Below are positions 1 to 7,773 of a stretch of 23,782 nt of DNA, piece after piece. Made by a program: the position numbers and the translations under genes. The first letter of the stretch is position 1, and every line of letters starts with the position of its first letter. Source of the stretch: JAIXWP01 sp044371755 (GTDB taxonomy: Bacteria; Bacteroidota; Bacteroidia; Flavobacteriales_D; Sanyastnellaceae); contig JBILSZ010000040.1 in NCBI GenBank assembly GCA_044371755.1, forward strand, positions 1 through 23,782. The letters are read 5' to 3'. The notes under the pieces are model-generated. The model did no database searches. It was not told the origin of the DNA and saw only the letters and a program-made list of their open reading frames with translations.

Positions 1-531
1 AAAATCTTTTAAATCCAGGAGCGGGAGATTATTATCATCGGCAAACTTGAACAGTGCTGCTACTATTCCGCCTTGAACATCGTTTAAGTCAAGAATTTTG
101 CTAAAAAGTACTGGACCGAATTCGCTTACCGTTGCGCGCAAACGTGTGCCTTTTTGCTCTGAAAGTGAAAGCAATTCTACTGTACTTCCTTCGGGATGAT
201 ATGGAATACCAATGGATGCATGACGTTCCTCGATTTTCGCATTGGATGCTCCGGGCATAGCGATACCACTCAAGTCTCCCTTCAAGTCCATCAAAAGTAC
301 GGGTATGCCCTTGGCGGCCATGTTTTCGGCTATTAGCTGAAGAGTAACCGTCTTTCCTGTTCCGGTGGCTCCCGCTATGAGACCAGGGCGATTGAGGGTT
401 TTGAGGGGGATTTTCACTTCTGCGCCCGCCACTGGTTGACCCTCCAAAAGTGCTGCGCCTAAGGTTAAAAAATCTCCTTTGAAAGAATAACCTTCAGAAA
501 TGTGAGTAATAAATTTTTCCTGATTCGACAT
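1..531 (-). CDS. HerA/YjgR-type ATPase (DUF853 family), N-terminal 177 residues, cut by window edge
   Basis: The reading frame opens with ATG at 531 and runs without a stop to position 1, so the C-terminal part lies outside the window. Residues 54-61 read GATGTGKT, a Walker A P-loop with Lys60. It is followed by a stretch resembling E. coli YjgR (VLLMDLKGDLSGIA), which is typical of the DUF853 group of HerA-like P-loop ATPases. Family members are cytoplasmic and resemble DNA-translocating HerA, but their cellular role is poorly defined. The Walker B and arginine-finger regions would lie past the edge and cannot be checked. The start is only 4 nt downstream of the DUF3817 gene, so the two are probably co-transcribed. 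The family call is fairly sure; the function is not. Confidence 0.85.
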   Translation of the reverse strand, partial: MSNQEKFITHISEGYSFKGDFLTLGAALLEGQPVAGAEVKIPLKTLNRPGLIAGATGTGKTVTLQLIAENMAAKGIPVLLMDLKGDLSGIAMPGASNAKIEERHASIGIPYHPEGSTVELLSLSEQKGTRLRATVSEFGPVLFSKILDLNDVQGGIVAALFKFADDNNLPLLDLKDF

Positions 532-535
532 AGAC

Positions 536-835
536 TTAAAGTGCTTTTCGACCTAAAACAATTCTTTCTAAAAAGAAAGTAGCAAAAGGAATGAGTGATG
601 CTAAAAATACAAGAATGGCTTTTTTGATATTGAGTTTGTCTTGTGAAACTGCCAAAAAAATAGCGAACATGAGCCAAACAAAAAGAACACCGTGGATCAT
701 TCCTGCAAAAGAAACTGCCTTGGGAATCTCTGCGAAATATTTGAGAGGCATCGCTACGAAAAGCAAAAGCAAATATGAAACACCCTCAACATGTCCTGCC
801 AAAAAAAGATGCTTTAGCGTTTTATCATTTGTCAT
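536..835 (-). CDS. DUF3817 family small integral membrane protein
   Basis: This 99-residue protein has about three hydrophobic segments (roughly residues 18-35, 41-62 and 71-92). It carries the DUF3817 signature: an N-terminal G-x-x-E-G-x-S-Y-L-L-L-L stretch, AMPLKY at about 29-34, and a GMIHGVLF segment near residue 45. The family is widespread in bacteria, sits in the inner membrane and has no established biochemical function. The ATG at 835 puts the first conserved residues about 10 codons in, as is usual. The gene lies 4 nt upstream of the HerA-like ATPase gene and probably shares its transcript. A weak -7-like box (TATATTCG on the minus strand, 857-864) lies upstream but departs from consensus. 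Confidence 0.85.
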   Translation of the reverse strand: MTNDKTLKHLFLAGHVEGVSYLLLLFVAMPLKYFAEIPKAVSFAGMIHGVLFVWLMFAIFLAVSQDKLNIKKAILVFLASLIPFATFFLERIVLGRKAL

Positions 836-922
836 ATGAAAAAAAAATTACGGGTTCGAATATAAAACAAGCCTGAGTTGAAAACAGACCCTAGGACAGA
901 AGTTTCTAACACAATTTAATAA

Positions 923-2224
923 TTACCTTTTTTTTGATTTTGGCTTCTTGGTGGTGCTTTTTTTACCTTTTTCCGCTAATTTCTTTTTGAATTTTTTCTC
1001 GTGAAATGCACCTTTAAAATCTGGATTTTCAAGTCGTTTTTGACGATCTATTTCCCGCATTTGCTCTTGAAATTCTTCGAAAGGAGTCTCCTCAATCTGC
1101 ACCAGTGCAGGCACTTCTTCTTTTTGAAGACTTTGCTTAATTAGCTTTTCAATTTTAGAGATGTGATACTCCTCACTAAAATCTGCAAAGCTAATAGCAG
1201 TACCTGTTTTAAAAGCCCTGCCTGTGCGGCCAATCCTGTGGACATAGTCTTCATAGTTAGTAGGAATATTAAAATTGACAACATGAGATACCTCAATTAC
1301 ATCAATTCCTCTAGCACTTACGTCAGTACTTACCAATACCCTTACATCTCCTCCTTTGAAATCATCAATTGCATTGATTCGGGCATTTTGGCCTTTATTG
1401 CTATGTAGCAATCGAACTTCGCCGATATCGAGTCTTTCGAGATATTTAGCAATGGCAGTGGCTTGCTCTTTAGTTTTCACAAATACCATTACCCTTGAAA
1501 ATGTAGCATCTGTAGTAAGAAAATGCTCAAGTGCCGAGAGTTTCGCCTTGAAATTGGGCAAACGATACACCAACTGCAACACCGTATCTGCCGGAGTGGC
1601 CTGCGGTGTTACTTCTATTCTGCTTGGAAAGAGGAGGAAATTATCGGCTATTCGTTCAACTTTTTCAGGAAATGTCGCTGAAAAGAGTAATTGTTGCTTC
1701 TTTTGAGGCAGTTTTTCCTGAATTTCTCTCAATTGTGGCCAAAAACCCATATCCATCATGCGGTCACATTCGTCCAGTACTACGTGCTTAATTTTCTTTG
1801 GTAGAATTTCTCTTTTAGCATAAACCTCCAAAAATCGGCCAGGCGTAGCCACAATAATGTCCACACCGGCTTGAAGCTGCTCAATTTGAGATTTTGGTCC
1901 AATGCCTCCATAAAGCGCAACTCTTTTTAAATCAGTGTTTTTCGAAAGTGCCTCTAAGGTTCTGTCTACTTGAACTACGAGTTCTTTTGTAGGCACAAGT
2001 ATCAAACATCTCGGCTCTGGTCCTTGATGATACTTCAATTGCATAAGTAAAGGCAGCACGTATGCCGCCGTCTTGCCAGTGCCTGTCTGAGCTATTCCAA
2101 TCAGATCCTGGCCGGCAAGAATTCGTGGAATTGCCATTTTTTGGATATCCGTCGGTGCAGTATAACCTGCGTCAACAACGGCATCCAAAAATTGGCGTGT
2201 TAACTTTAAATCTTCGAAAGTCAT
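923..2224 (-). CDS. DEAD-box family ATP-dependent RNA helicase (DECD variant)
   Basis: The 433-residue protein has a full helicase core: Q motif around Gln28, motif I AQTGTGKT (45-52), Ia PTKEL (78-82), GG (106-107), TPGR (127-130), motif II DECD (151-154), motif III SAT, motif V STDVSARGID and motif VI HRIGRTGR. A basic tail of roughly 40 residues rich in Lys follows and probably helps bind RNA. Proteins of this kind (RhlE/DbpA/CsdA group) unwind short RNA duplexes in ribosome assembly or RNA decay; which of these applies here cannot be told from sequence. Motif II has Cys in place of the usual Ala. The start codon is preceded at only 4 nt by a TATCTTTG box, which suggests a very short or absent leader. 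The divergent neighbour is an acyltransferase gene. Confidence 0.95.
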   Translation of the reverse strand: MTFEDLKLTRQFLDAVVDAGYTAPTDIQKMAIPRILAGQDLIGIAQTGTGKTAAYVLPLLMQLKYHQGPEPRCLILVPTKELVVQVDRTLEALSKNTDLKRVALYGGIGPKSQIEQLQAGVDIIVATPGRFLEVYAKREILPKKIKHVVLDECDRMMDMGFWPQLREIQEKLPQKKQQLLFSATFPEKVERIADNFLLFPSRIEVTPQATPADTVLQLVYRLPNFKAKLSALEHFLTTDATFSRVMVFVKTKEQATAIAKYLERLDIGEVRLLHSNKGQNARINAIDDFKGGDVRVLVSTDVSARGIDVIEVSHVVNFNIPTNYEDYVHRIGRTGRAFKTGTAISFADFSEEYHISKIEKLIKQSLQKEEVPALVQIEETPFEEFQEQMREIDRQKRLENPDFKGAFHEKKFKKKLAEKGKKSTTKKPKSKKR

Positions 2225-2228
2225 TGGA

Positions 2229-2236
2229 CAAAGATA
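2229..2236 (-). promoter_or_regulatory. -7 box TAnnTTTG of the DEAD-box helicase gene
   Basis: On the minus strand this reads TATCTTTG, a perfect match to the Bacteroidota sigma-A -7 consensus TAnnTTTG. Only 4 nt (TCCA) separate it from the ATG at 2224, so transcription would begin at or next to the start codon. No good -33 TTTG element is visible at the expected distance. Confidence 0.5.
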
Positions 2237-2283
2237 GGTTCATTGTTTTTAGTTAATTTCGTAATTCCTTTTTTGAAGCCAAT

Positions 2284-3501
2284 ATGACCCCTGCACCGAT
2301 AGATGTAAATAACTTTGACGATATTCGCCCATATCACGATCATGAGTTGGGCCCTGTGATAGAGCGCCTTTTGGAAGAACCCTTGTTTTATAAAATTATG
2401 AAGTGGGTTTATCCTTCATTGGGTAAAAATGTGATTCAAGGCATGATGCGTGAAATATCCACCATCGGCGAATTTCAAGAACAAGTTAGCGCCCCTGCCT
2501 TTAAAGTGGTCTCTCAGCTTACCACGAGCGGGCTTACATTTTCAAATATTGATTTCTTAGAAAAAGAGAAGGCTTACTTGTTTTTGTCAAACCACAGAGA
2601 TATCATTTTGGACAGCGCCCTTCTCAATGTGAGCCTTATGGAGCGCGGTTATAAAACCACTCAAATTGCAATTGGAGACAATTTGCTAGAGACTCCCGTT
2701 GTGCGAGATATTGTTCGAAGCAATAAAAATTTTATTGTCAATCGCAATATCAATGCGAAAGAGGTATTTCACTATTCGTTGCGGCTCTCCAACTACATCC
2801 GCAAGACTATTCAGGAAGATAACACATCCATTTGGATTGCTCAGCGCGAGGGACGCAGCAAAGATGGTGACGACCGCACCGCAAGCGGCTTATTGAAAAT
2901 GTTTACAATGAGCAGTTCTAAGAGTATGGAGGATTCGCTTTTAGAATTGAATATTGTGCCGATGTGCGTTAGTTATGAATACGACCCATGCGACTTAATG
3001 AAAGCCAATGAGTTGGTTCAAAAAAAGATGTTTGGCAAGTATGAAAAAAAGCCCGGTGAAGATTTTAGAAGTATGATGAAAGGTTTGACCGGACACAAAG
3101 GACGCGTTCACATTTCTGTTGGAAGTTTTATGTCTCGAGCCATTGATGAAATGCGGGGCATTCAGCACAAAAATGACAAAGTAGTTTATTTGGCTAATGC
3201 TGTAGATAGAGAAATGCACCGAATCTTTAAACTATGGCCAACAAATTACATTGCCTACGACTTACTTCATGGGGTAAAAGATCATAAAGAGTATTACACA
3301 AATATTCAGCGCATCACATTCACTAATTATATCCGAGGATGTGTAATTTCATCTGGAATTATTAGACGGCAAGCTGGATTGCCAAAAGAGGGATACGCGA
3401 AAGCAATTCGAGAAACTTTGTTAGAAATGTATGCCAATCCAGTAGCCAATAAGATCGCCCTATCCGAACAATTAGTATCCGATTACATCGCAACAACCTA
3501 A
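2284..3501 (+). CDS. PlsB/PlsC-superfamily glycerolipid acyltransferase
   Basis: This 405-residue protein belongs to the glycerol-3-phosphate / 1-acylglycerol-3-phosphate acyltransferase superfamily, which moves acyl chains onto lipid precursors at the inner membrane. The catalytic block is SNHRDIILD with His104. Acceptor-binding motif III appears as EGRSK at 189-193, and a motif IV-like stretch is VPMCVSYEYDP. There is no clear transmembrane helix, so membrane association is probably peripheral. The spacing from His104 to Asp110 is five residues, not the textbook four. From memory this variant recurs in Bacteroidota homologues. The stop overlaps by 1 nt the start of the following T9SS cargo gene (TAATG). 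Exact substrate, glycerol-3-phosphate or lysophosphatidate, cannot be assigned. Confidence 0.85.
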   Translation: MTPAPIDVNNFDDIRPYHDHELGPVIERLLEEPLFYKIMKWVYPSLGKNVIQGMMREISTIGEFQEQVSAPAFKVVSQLTTSGLTFSNIDFLEKEKAYLFLSNHRDIILDSALLNVSLMERGYKTTQIAIGDNLLETPVVRDIVRSNKNFIVNRNINAKEVFHYSLRLSNYIRKTIQEDNTSIWIAQREGRSKDGDDRTASGLLKMFTMSSSKSMEDSLLELNIVPMCVSYEYDPCDLMKANELVQKKMFGKYEKKPGEDFRSMMKGLTGHKGRVHISVGSFMSRAIDEMRGIQHKNDKVVYLANAVDREMHRIFKLWPTNYIAYDLLHGVKDHKEYYTNIQRITFTNYIRGCVISSGIIRRQAGLPKEGYAKAIRETLLEMYANPVANKIALSEQLVSDYIATT

Positions 3502-5453
3502 TGAAGCACGTTTTATCACTACTCGCCATTTTTATTTTAGGAGTTGAATATGTTGCCAGCGCACAGTGCAGTGCTTGCCATCAACAAGTGGATGTCATTC
3601 AAAACGGGGATTTTAGCAACGGAAATAGCGGATTCTCGACAGAAATGACTCTTGGAACAGGGTTCTTTTGTCCTCTTTGTCCAGAAGGCACCTATGCTGT
3701 GGGCTCTTTTGCATTTCTTTATCATTCCGATTTTGTTGGTCAAGATCATACCAATCCACCCGCAGGACAATTTCTTATTGCTAATGGCACCGCCGAAGAA
3801 GGCGTTGAGGTATGGTGTCAAGATGTAAATATTCTGCCTCAAACAGATTACACCATTCGCTATTGGGCGCGCGATGTCACTAACAATTCTAATCCACACC
3901 CCTTGGCTGTTTTGCATTTGTCCATCAACGGACTCCTAGTGGGTGATTCATTAGTTGCCGAGGGTGGCTGGCAGGAAAATGTGATCACTTGGAATTCCGG
4001 AGAACTGACCGATGTTCAAATTTGCATTGTGAACTATCAAAGCAATCCTGGAGGAAATGATTTTGGATTAGATGACATATCAATGACCGCGTGTCATCCT
4101 GTGATATTAGATCATTCGGCAGATGCTGGGATGGATTTGGAAGTATGCAGTGGTGGATCTTTACAACTTGGTACAGTTCCACATGTGGGCTATAACTATG
4201 TGTGGTCGGGAGACGCTGCCTTGCAAAATAGCAATAGCGGCCAGCCCACATTTCAAAGTCCGTCTGGTATTGAAGTTCCAACCACATATTCATTCACGAT
4301 GGCACTGGATTCAGCCAATCTGGGTTGTATCACCCAAGATGAAATTATTATTACCGTCCTTCCCTCCCCTACGCTATCTGTGACGGGCCCTACAGAGATA
4401 TGTGAAGGTCAGGAGGCAATACTAACATGCTCAGGAATTTTCGATGAAATCACATGGAGCGAGGGTTCAAACGAACAAAGCATTGCCGTCAACGCCAGCG
4501 GAACCTATGAAGCATTGGCCTATCTGGGAGATTGTAGTACATCTTCATCATGGACAATAGAAGTTGTCGAAATGCCCGATATTAATTTAGGTAGTGATAT
4601 TCAAGTCTGTGAAACATCCCTGCCCGTAGTGCTTTCCACCGAAGCATCTGTATGGTGGAATAATCAAGTGAATGCTAGCGCTTATTCTGTATCAAATTCC
4701 GGTCAATACATCGCAAGTTACGAGGAATCAAACTGTTCGGTATCTGACACGATTCTAGTCACCATTGATGCGATGCCGGTTTCTTCGCTTCAAGAGGAAT
4801 ATGTATTGTGCACAGGCAGCACACTTGAAATCAGCGCTGGTCAAGCGGGACTTTGGAATACTGGTGTGTTTTCAAATGAAATCGAAGTAGATGATGCAGG
4901 ATTATATACTGTTGAAATCTCAAATGGAACATGTCAATTGGAGAGTAGCACTGTCGTGATCGAAAAGTCAATTCCAGCACCTTCATTAGACGCTGAGGTT
5001 TCAATATGCGAAGGTGAAGATTACTATTTAGACCCTGGAGATTTTGAGGACGCGTCCTACCTTTGGAATGATGGTGAGACAAATCAAATTTATCGAGCTA
5101 ATCAAGCGGGGGTTTATGAGGTGGAAGTAACCAATATATGCGGCACCGCTACGGCATCTGCCGTGATAAGTCTAGAACTTTGTAATTGGGGTATATTTAT
5201 TCCTAATGCTTTCACTCAAAATGGAGACGGAGTAAACGACGAATGGGTGGTAAAGGGATACAACATTACAAATCTGAAAGTCTTTGTTTACAACCGATTT
5301 GGCGATATGATATTTTTCACAGAGGCTCTTGAATCCCCTTGGACACCCGATTCGTTGCTCGTAGGCCAAGACGCCTATACCTATAGGGTTGAAGCATTGA
5401 ATTACAATGGAGAAAAGATTGAAAGGCATGGACATATTCGATTGCTTCGTTGA
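3501..5453 (+). CDS. Secreted surface protein with T9SS type B (gliding motility-associated) sorting domain
   Basis: The 650-residue product starts with a Sec signal peptide (about 1-21, cleavage after VASA). Residues about 30-200 resemble the jelly-roll modules of Bacteroidota surface proteins (NGDFSNGNSGFS near the start, FGLDDIS near the end), possibly carbohydrate-binding. Several Ig/PKD-like repeats follow (about 205-555), each with pattern CEG...W..G....I.V..SGTYEA. Residues about 560-650 form the type B C-terminal domain, recognised by IFIPNAFTQNGDGVNDEW and the YNRFGDMIF block, which directs export through the type IX secretion system and often attachment to SprB-type partners. The mature N-terminus contains CSACH (23-27), most likely part of a disulfide-rich start. 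It begins inside the stop codon of the acyltransferase gene, so translation may be coupled. Role, probably adhesion, is inferred. Confidence 0.85.
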   Translation: MKHVLSLLAIFILGVEYVASAQCSACHQQVDVIQNGDFSNGNSGFSTEMTLGTGFFCPLCPEGTYAVGSFAFLYHSDFVGQDHTNPPAGQFLIANGTAEEGVEVWCQDVNILPQTDYTIRYWARDVTNNSNPHPLAVLHLSINGLLVGDSLVAEGGWQENVITWNSGELTDVQICIVNYQSNPGGNDFGLDDISMTACHPVILDHSADAGMDLEVCSGGSLQLGTVPHVGYNYVWSGDAALQNSNSGQPTFQSPSGIEVPTTYSFTMALDSANLGCITQDEIIITVLPSPTLSVTGPTEICEGQEAILTCSGIFDEITWSEGSNEQSIAVNASGTYEALAYLGDCSTSSSWTIEVVEMPDINLGSDIQVCETSLPVVLSTEASVWWNNQVNASAYSVSNSGQYIASYEESNCSVSDTILVTIDAMPVSSLQEEYVLCTGSTLEISAGQAGLWNTGVFSNEIEVDDAGLYTVEISNGTCQLESSTVVIEKSIPAPSLDAEVSICEGEDYYLDPGDFEDASYLWNDGETNQIYRANQAGVYEVEVTNICGTATASAVISLELCNWGIFIPNAFTQNGDGVNDEWVVKGYNITNLKVFVYNRFGDMIFFTEALESPWTPDSLLVGQDAYTYRVEALNYNGEKIERHGHIRLLR

Positions 5454-5458
5454 TTGTT

Positions 5459-5466
5459 TACATTTG
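5459..5466 (+). promoter_or_regulatory. -7 box TAnnTTTG upstream of accD
   Basis: The box reads TACATTTG and lies 21 nt before the accD ATG, just after the stop of the T9SS gene. This would give a leader of roughly 15-20 nt and a separate transcript for accD and the phosphatase. No convincing -33 element is visible. Confidence 0.45.
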
Positions 5467-5487
5467 CCCCCTAAATCATTATAAAAT

Positions 5488-6339
5488 ATGAGTTGGTTCA
5501 AACGCAGAAAAACCGGTATTACCACAAATAGTGTAGATAAGAAGGAGATCCCAGAAGGATTGTGGTATCAGTGTCCGGAGTGTAAAAATGTGGTTACCAG
5601 TGAACAACATGCGGATCATAACTGGGTTTGCAACAATTGTGGACATCACGAGAAAATAGGGTCTTTAGAGTATTTTTCTATATTATTTGATGAGATGCAA
5701 TATGATGAGATTGCAGCTAATCTCACCTCGGGCGATCCACTTGAGTTTGTGGACACAAAAGCCTATAAAGACCGCATTCGATCTACGATTGCTAAATCAG
5801 GTCTAAAAGACGCGATCCGTGTCGGTATTGGAACCATCGAAGGCGAGAAGGCTGTCATAGCATGCATGGACTTTGCATTTATCGGAGGTTCGATGGGATC
5901 GGTGGTAGGAGAAAAATTTGCGATTGGAGTAACCGAGGCAATAAAAAATAAGTGTCCATTTATTTGTATCTCGAAGAGTGGCGGGGCACGAATGATGGAA
6001 GCTGGCTTTTCATTGATGCAAATGGCAAAAACCTCTGCACGACTTACTCAGCTTGCAGATCAAGGCCTTCCCTATGTATCTATTCTAACCAACCCTACAA
6101 CAGGAGGTGTTACGGCCTCTTTTGCAATGCTTGGGGATATCAATATTGCAGAACCGAAGGCCCTAATTGGATTTGCAGGACCTCGCGTAGTGAAAGAAAC
6201 CATTGGAAAAGATCTACCTGAAGGCTTTCAGAGCGCTGAGTTCGTTTTAGAGCATGGATTCCTAGATTACATTGTGGATAGAAAAGAATTAAAGAGCAAA
6301 TTAGCACTTTCCTTAAAAATGTTTTCTCCAAAAAATTAG
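5488..6339 (+). CDS. accD: Acetyl-CoA carboxylase carboxyltransferase beta subunit
   Basis: The 283-residue protein is the beta half of the carboxyltransferase that passes CO2 from biotin carrier protein to acetyl-CoA, making malonyl-CoA for fatty acid synthesis. The N-terminal zinc ribbon is complete, with Cys29, Cys32, Cys48 and Cys51. The crotonase-type fold follows, with the typical SKSGGARMMEAG block and a TNPTTGGVTASFAMLGD stretch that forms part of the CoA/biotin site. Length fits the family. It has its own likely -7 box and is followed after a single base by the phosphatase gene, so the two form a unit. accA is not in the window. Identification is firm. Confidence 0.98.
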   Translation: MSWFKRRKTGITTNSVDKKEIPEGLWYQCPECKNVVTSEQHADHNWVCNNCGHHEKIGSLEYFSILFDEMQYDEIAANLTSGDPLEFVDTKAYKDRIRSTIAKSGLKDAIRVGIGTIEGEKAVIACMDFAFIGGSMGSVVGEKFAIGVTEAIKNKCPFICISKSGGARMMEAGFSLMQMAKTSARLTQLADQGLPYVSILTNPTTGGVTASFAMLGDINIAEPKALIGFAGPRVVKETIGKDLPEGFQSAEFVLEHGFLDYIVDRKELKSKLALSLKMFSPKN

Positions 6340-6340
6340 G

Positions 6341-6796
6341 ATGAAAATATTAATGGTTTGCCTAGGTAATATTTGTCGATCTCCGATGGCACAGGGAACG
6401 CTTGAGCATGTTGCCAAAAGAGCAGGAGTCGAACTTTATGTAGATTCCGCAGGTACTAGCGGCTACCACAGAGGTGAGGCGCCAGATGAGCGAGCCATGC
6501 GCTGTATGAGCGAATTTGGAATCGATATAAGTCACCAAGTAAGCCGTCAATTGCGATCTTCAGATTTTGATGAGTTTGATATCATTTATGCTATGGATAG
6601 AAGCAATCTGAAAGATCTCCATGCTTTGTGTGAAAACCCGGAAAATTTAAAGAAAATAAAACTTTTACTGGATAGTAGCGATGGATTTCATGATGTGATT
6701 GTTCCCGATCCATACTATGGAACACAGCATGACTTTGAGCGGGTTTATCAAATGACCATGACAGCTGCTGAAAGAATAATAACATCCATGGCATAA
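6341..6796 (+). CDS. Low-molecular-weight protein-tyrosine phosphatase
   Basis: This 151-residue protein hydrolyses phosphotyrosine (and possibly small phosphoesters) in the cytoplasm. It has the N-terminal P-loop CLGNICRS with catalytic Cys7 and Arg13 (CX5R) and the general-acid loop DPYYG with Asp123. Length and fold order match the LMW-PTP family. It starts one base after the accD stop, so it depends on accD transcription. In some bacteria such enzymes pair with a tyrosine kinase in capsule synthesis, but no such partner is present here, so the target is unknown. Confidence 0.95.
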   Translation: MKILMVCLGNICRSPMAQGTLEHVAKRAGVELYVDSAGTSGYHRGEAPDERAMRCMSEFGIDISHQVSRQLRSSDFDEFDIIYAMDRSNLKDLHALCENPENLKKIKLLLDSSDGFHDVIVPDPYYGTQHDFERVYQMTMTAAERIITSMA

Positions 6797-6856
6797 TTTT
6801 TTTTTAGTTTTAAACCTTTCCTTCTTGAATAGGTCAAATTGAAAAATTCCAACACC

Positions 6857-7669
6857 ATGAAAAAGTCAGCACTTTTACTTTCATTGTTAATGATTGTCAC
6901 AACATTTTCACTTACATCTTGTCGCAAGGATAAAGAGGAGGAGGAATCAAATGGATACTCTGAAGAATCCACTTCTGGCTATGTCGAAAAGAGTTTGAGT
7001 GAGGAAGAAGATGGCCTTACCCTTAAAAATCTCAATGGAGGGTTTCAATCGTGTTCATTTACTTATCCCACTTCTAGTTGCGCAGTTATTTCCGAAGATG
7101 TAGCCACTTTTCCAAAGACTATTACCGTTGACTTTGGAACTGGTTGTACTGACTATTTTGGCAGGACTCGCGTGGGAAAAATGTTTATTCATCTTACCGA
7201 TTCGTTTCACTTGGCTGGTGCTATTCGCACTGTGACATTCGAAAACTTTAGTATTAATGGAATAGGCATCACTGGAAGCCGCATCACCACCAATACTGGA
7301 GAAAACACCTCTGGCCAACCTACATTCACACGCGTGATTGATACCGATATCACAAATAATGGAAGCACATTCCAGAGAAATTTCACGCATCAGATGACAT
7401 GGACCAGTGGCTACAATACGCCTGCATGTTTCGATAATTCTTGGAGCATTACTGGAAGTGGAACAGTAGTAAGGGCAAATGGCAATACATTGACGAGAAC
7501 AATTACAAATCCATTAATCGTTGATTTTAGCTGTCAACATATCAAGCAAGGTACGATTCAAATCACTACTGGCGTGGGCACTTGGACGTTGGATTATGGA
7601 AATGGAAGTTGTGATAATGCGGCTACGGTAACTAGGCCGAATGGAACTGTAAATTCAATAAGCTTATAA
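6857..7669 (+). CDS. Hypothetical lipoprotein, probably surface-exposed
   Basis: The product has a lipoprotein signal peptide ending in LTSC, with Cys22 as the lipidated residue when the ATG at 6857 is used. The frame can be extended to a TTG at 6839, but this only adds six residues ahead of a normal signal sequence, so the ATG is preferred. Directly after the Cys comes an acidic run (RKDKEEEE), resembling the Bacteroidota lipoprotein export signal that sends lipoproteins to the outer face of the outer membrane. The remaining roughly 240 residues look beta-rich, with repeated T/G/N stretches such as TVDFGTGCTDYFGRTR. Similar proteins are common in Bacteroidota without known function. It ends before a strong hairpin, so it is probably monocistronic. 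Confidence 0.8.
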   Translation: MKKSALLLSLLMIVTTFSLTSCRKDKEEEESNGYSEESTSGYVEKSLSEEEDGLTLKNLNGGFQSCSFTYPTSSCAVISEDVATFPKTITVDFGTGCTDYFGRTRVGKMFIHLTDSFHLAGAIRTVTFENFSINGIGITGSRITTNTGENTSGQPTFTRVIDTDITNNGSTFQRNFTHQMTWTSGYNTPACFDNSWSITGSGTVVRANGNTLTRTITNPLIVDFSCQHIKQGTIQITTGVGTWTLDYGNGSCDNAATVTRPNGTVNSISL

Positions 7670-7693
7670 TTAGGTAATATTAATTTTCAATGC

Positions 7694-7719
7694 AACCCCC
7701 AGCCCAAGCTGGGGGGTTT
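7694..7719 (+). terminator. Hairpin terminator after the lipoprotein gene
   Basis: CCCCCAGC (7696-7703) pairs perfectly with GCTGGGGG (7708-7715) around a CCAA loop, and flanking A and T bases can extend it. The downstream tract is T-rich but broken (TTTCTATTTG). It sits 25 nt after the stop of the lipoprotein gene and before the lectin gene. Confidence 0.8.
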
Positions 7720-7773
7720 CTATTTGTTATCAAAATAAGTCGCTATATTGCATCTCCATTAATCAGTTAAAAC

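Noticed and set aside
839..922. Terminator or small RNA between the DEAD-box and DUF3817 genes
   Set aside because: No stable inverted repeat was seen; the region is merely AT-rich.
3567..3581. CSACH in the T9SS protein as a c-type heme binding site
   Set aside because: It is a single CxxCH right at the mature N-terminus of an adhesin-like protein, with no other cytochrome features. Cys-rich starts are common in this kind of surface protein.
5172..5525. 117-codon minus-strand frame across the accD promoter region
   Set aside because: It is antisense to the T9SS tail and the start of accD and has no recognisable domain.
6839..6856. TTG start extending the lipoprotein by six residues
   Set aside because: The ATG at 6857 gives a standard lipoprotein signal peptide starting MKKSALLL; the extension adds only polar residues ahead of it.
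6797..6856. Terminator after the phosphatase gene, suggested by a run of T
   Set aside because: The T run (about 6798-6806) has no GC-rich hairpin in front of it, so an intrinsic terminator cannot be supported.
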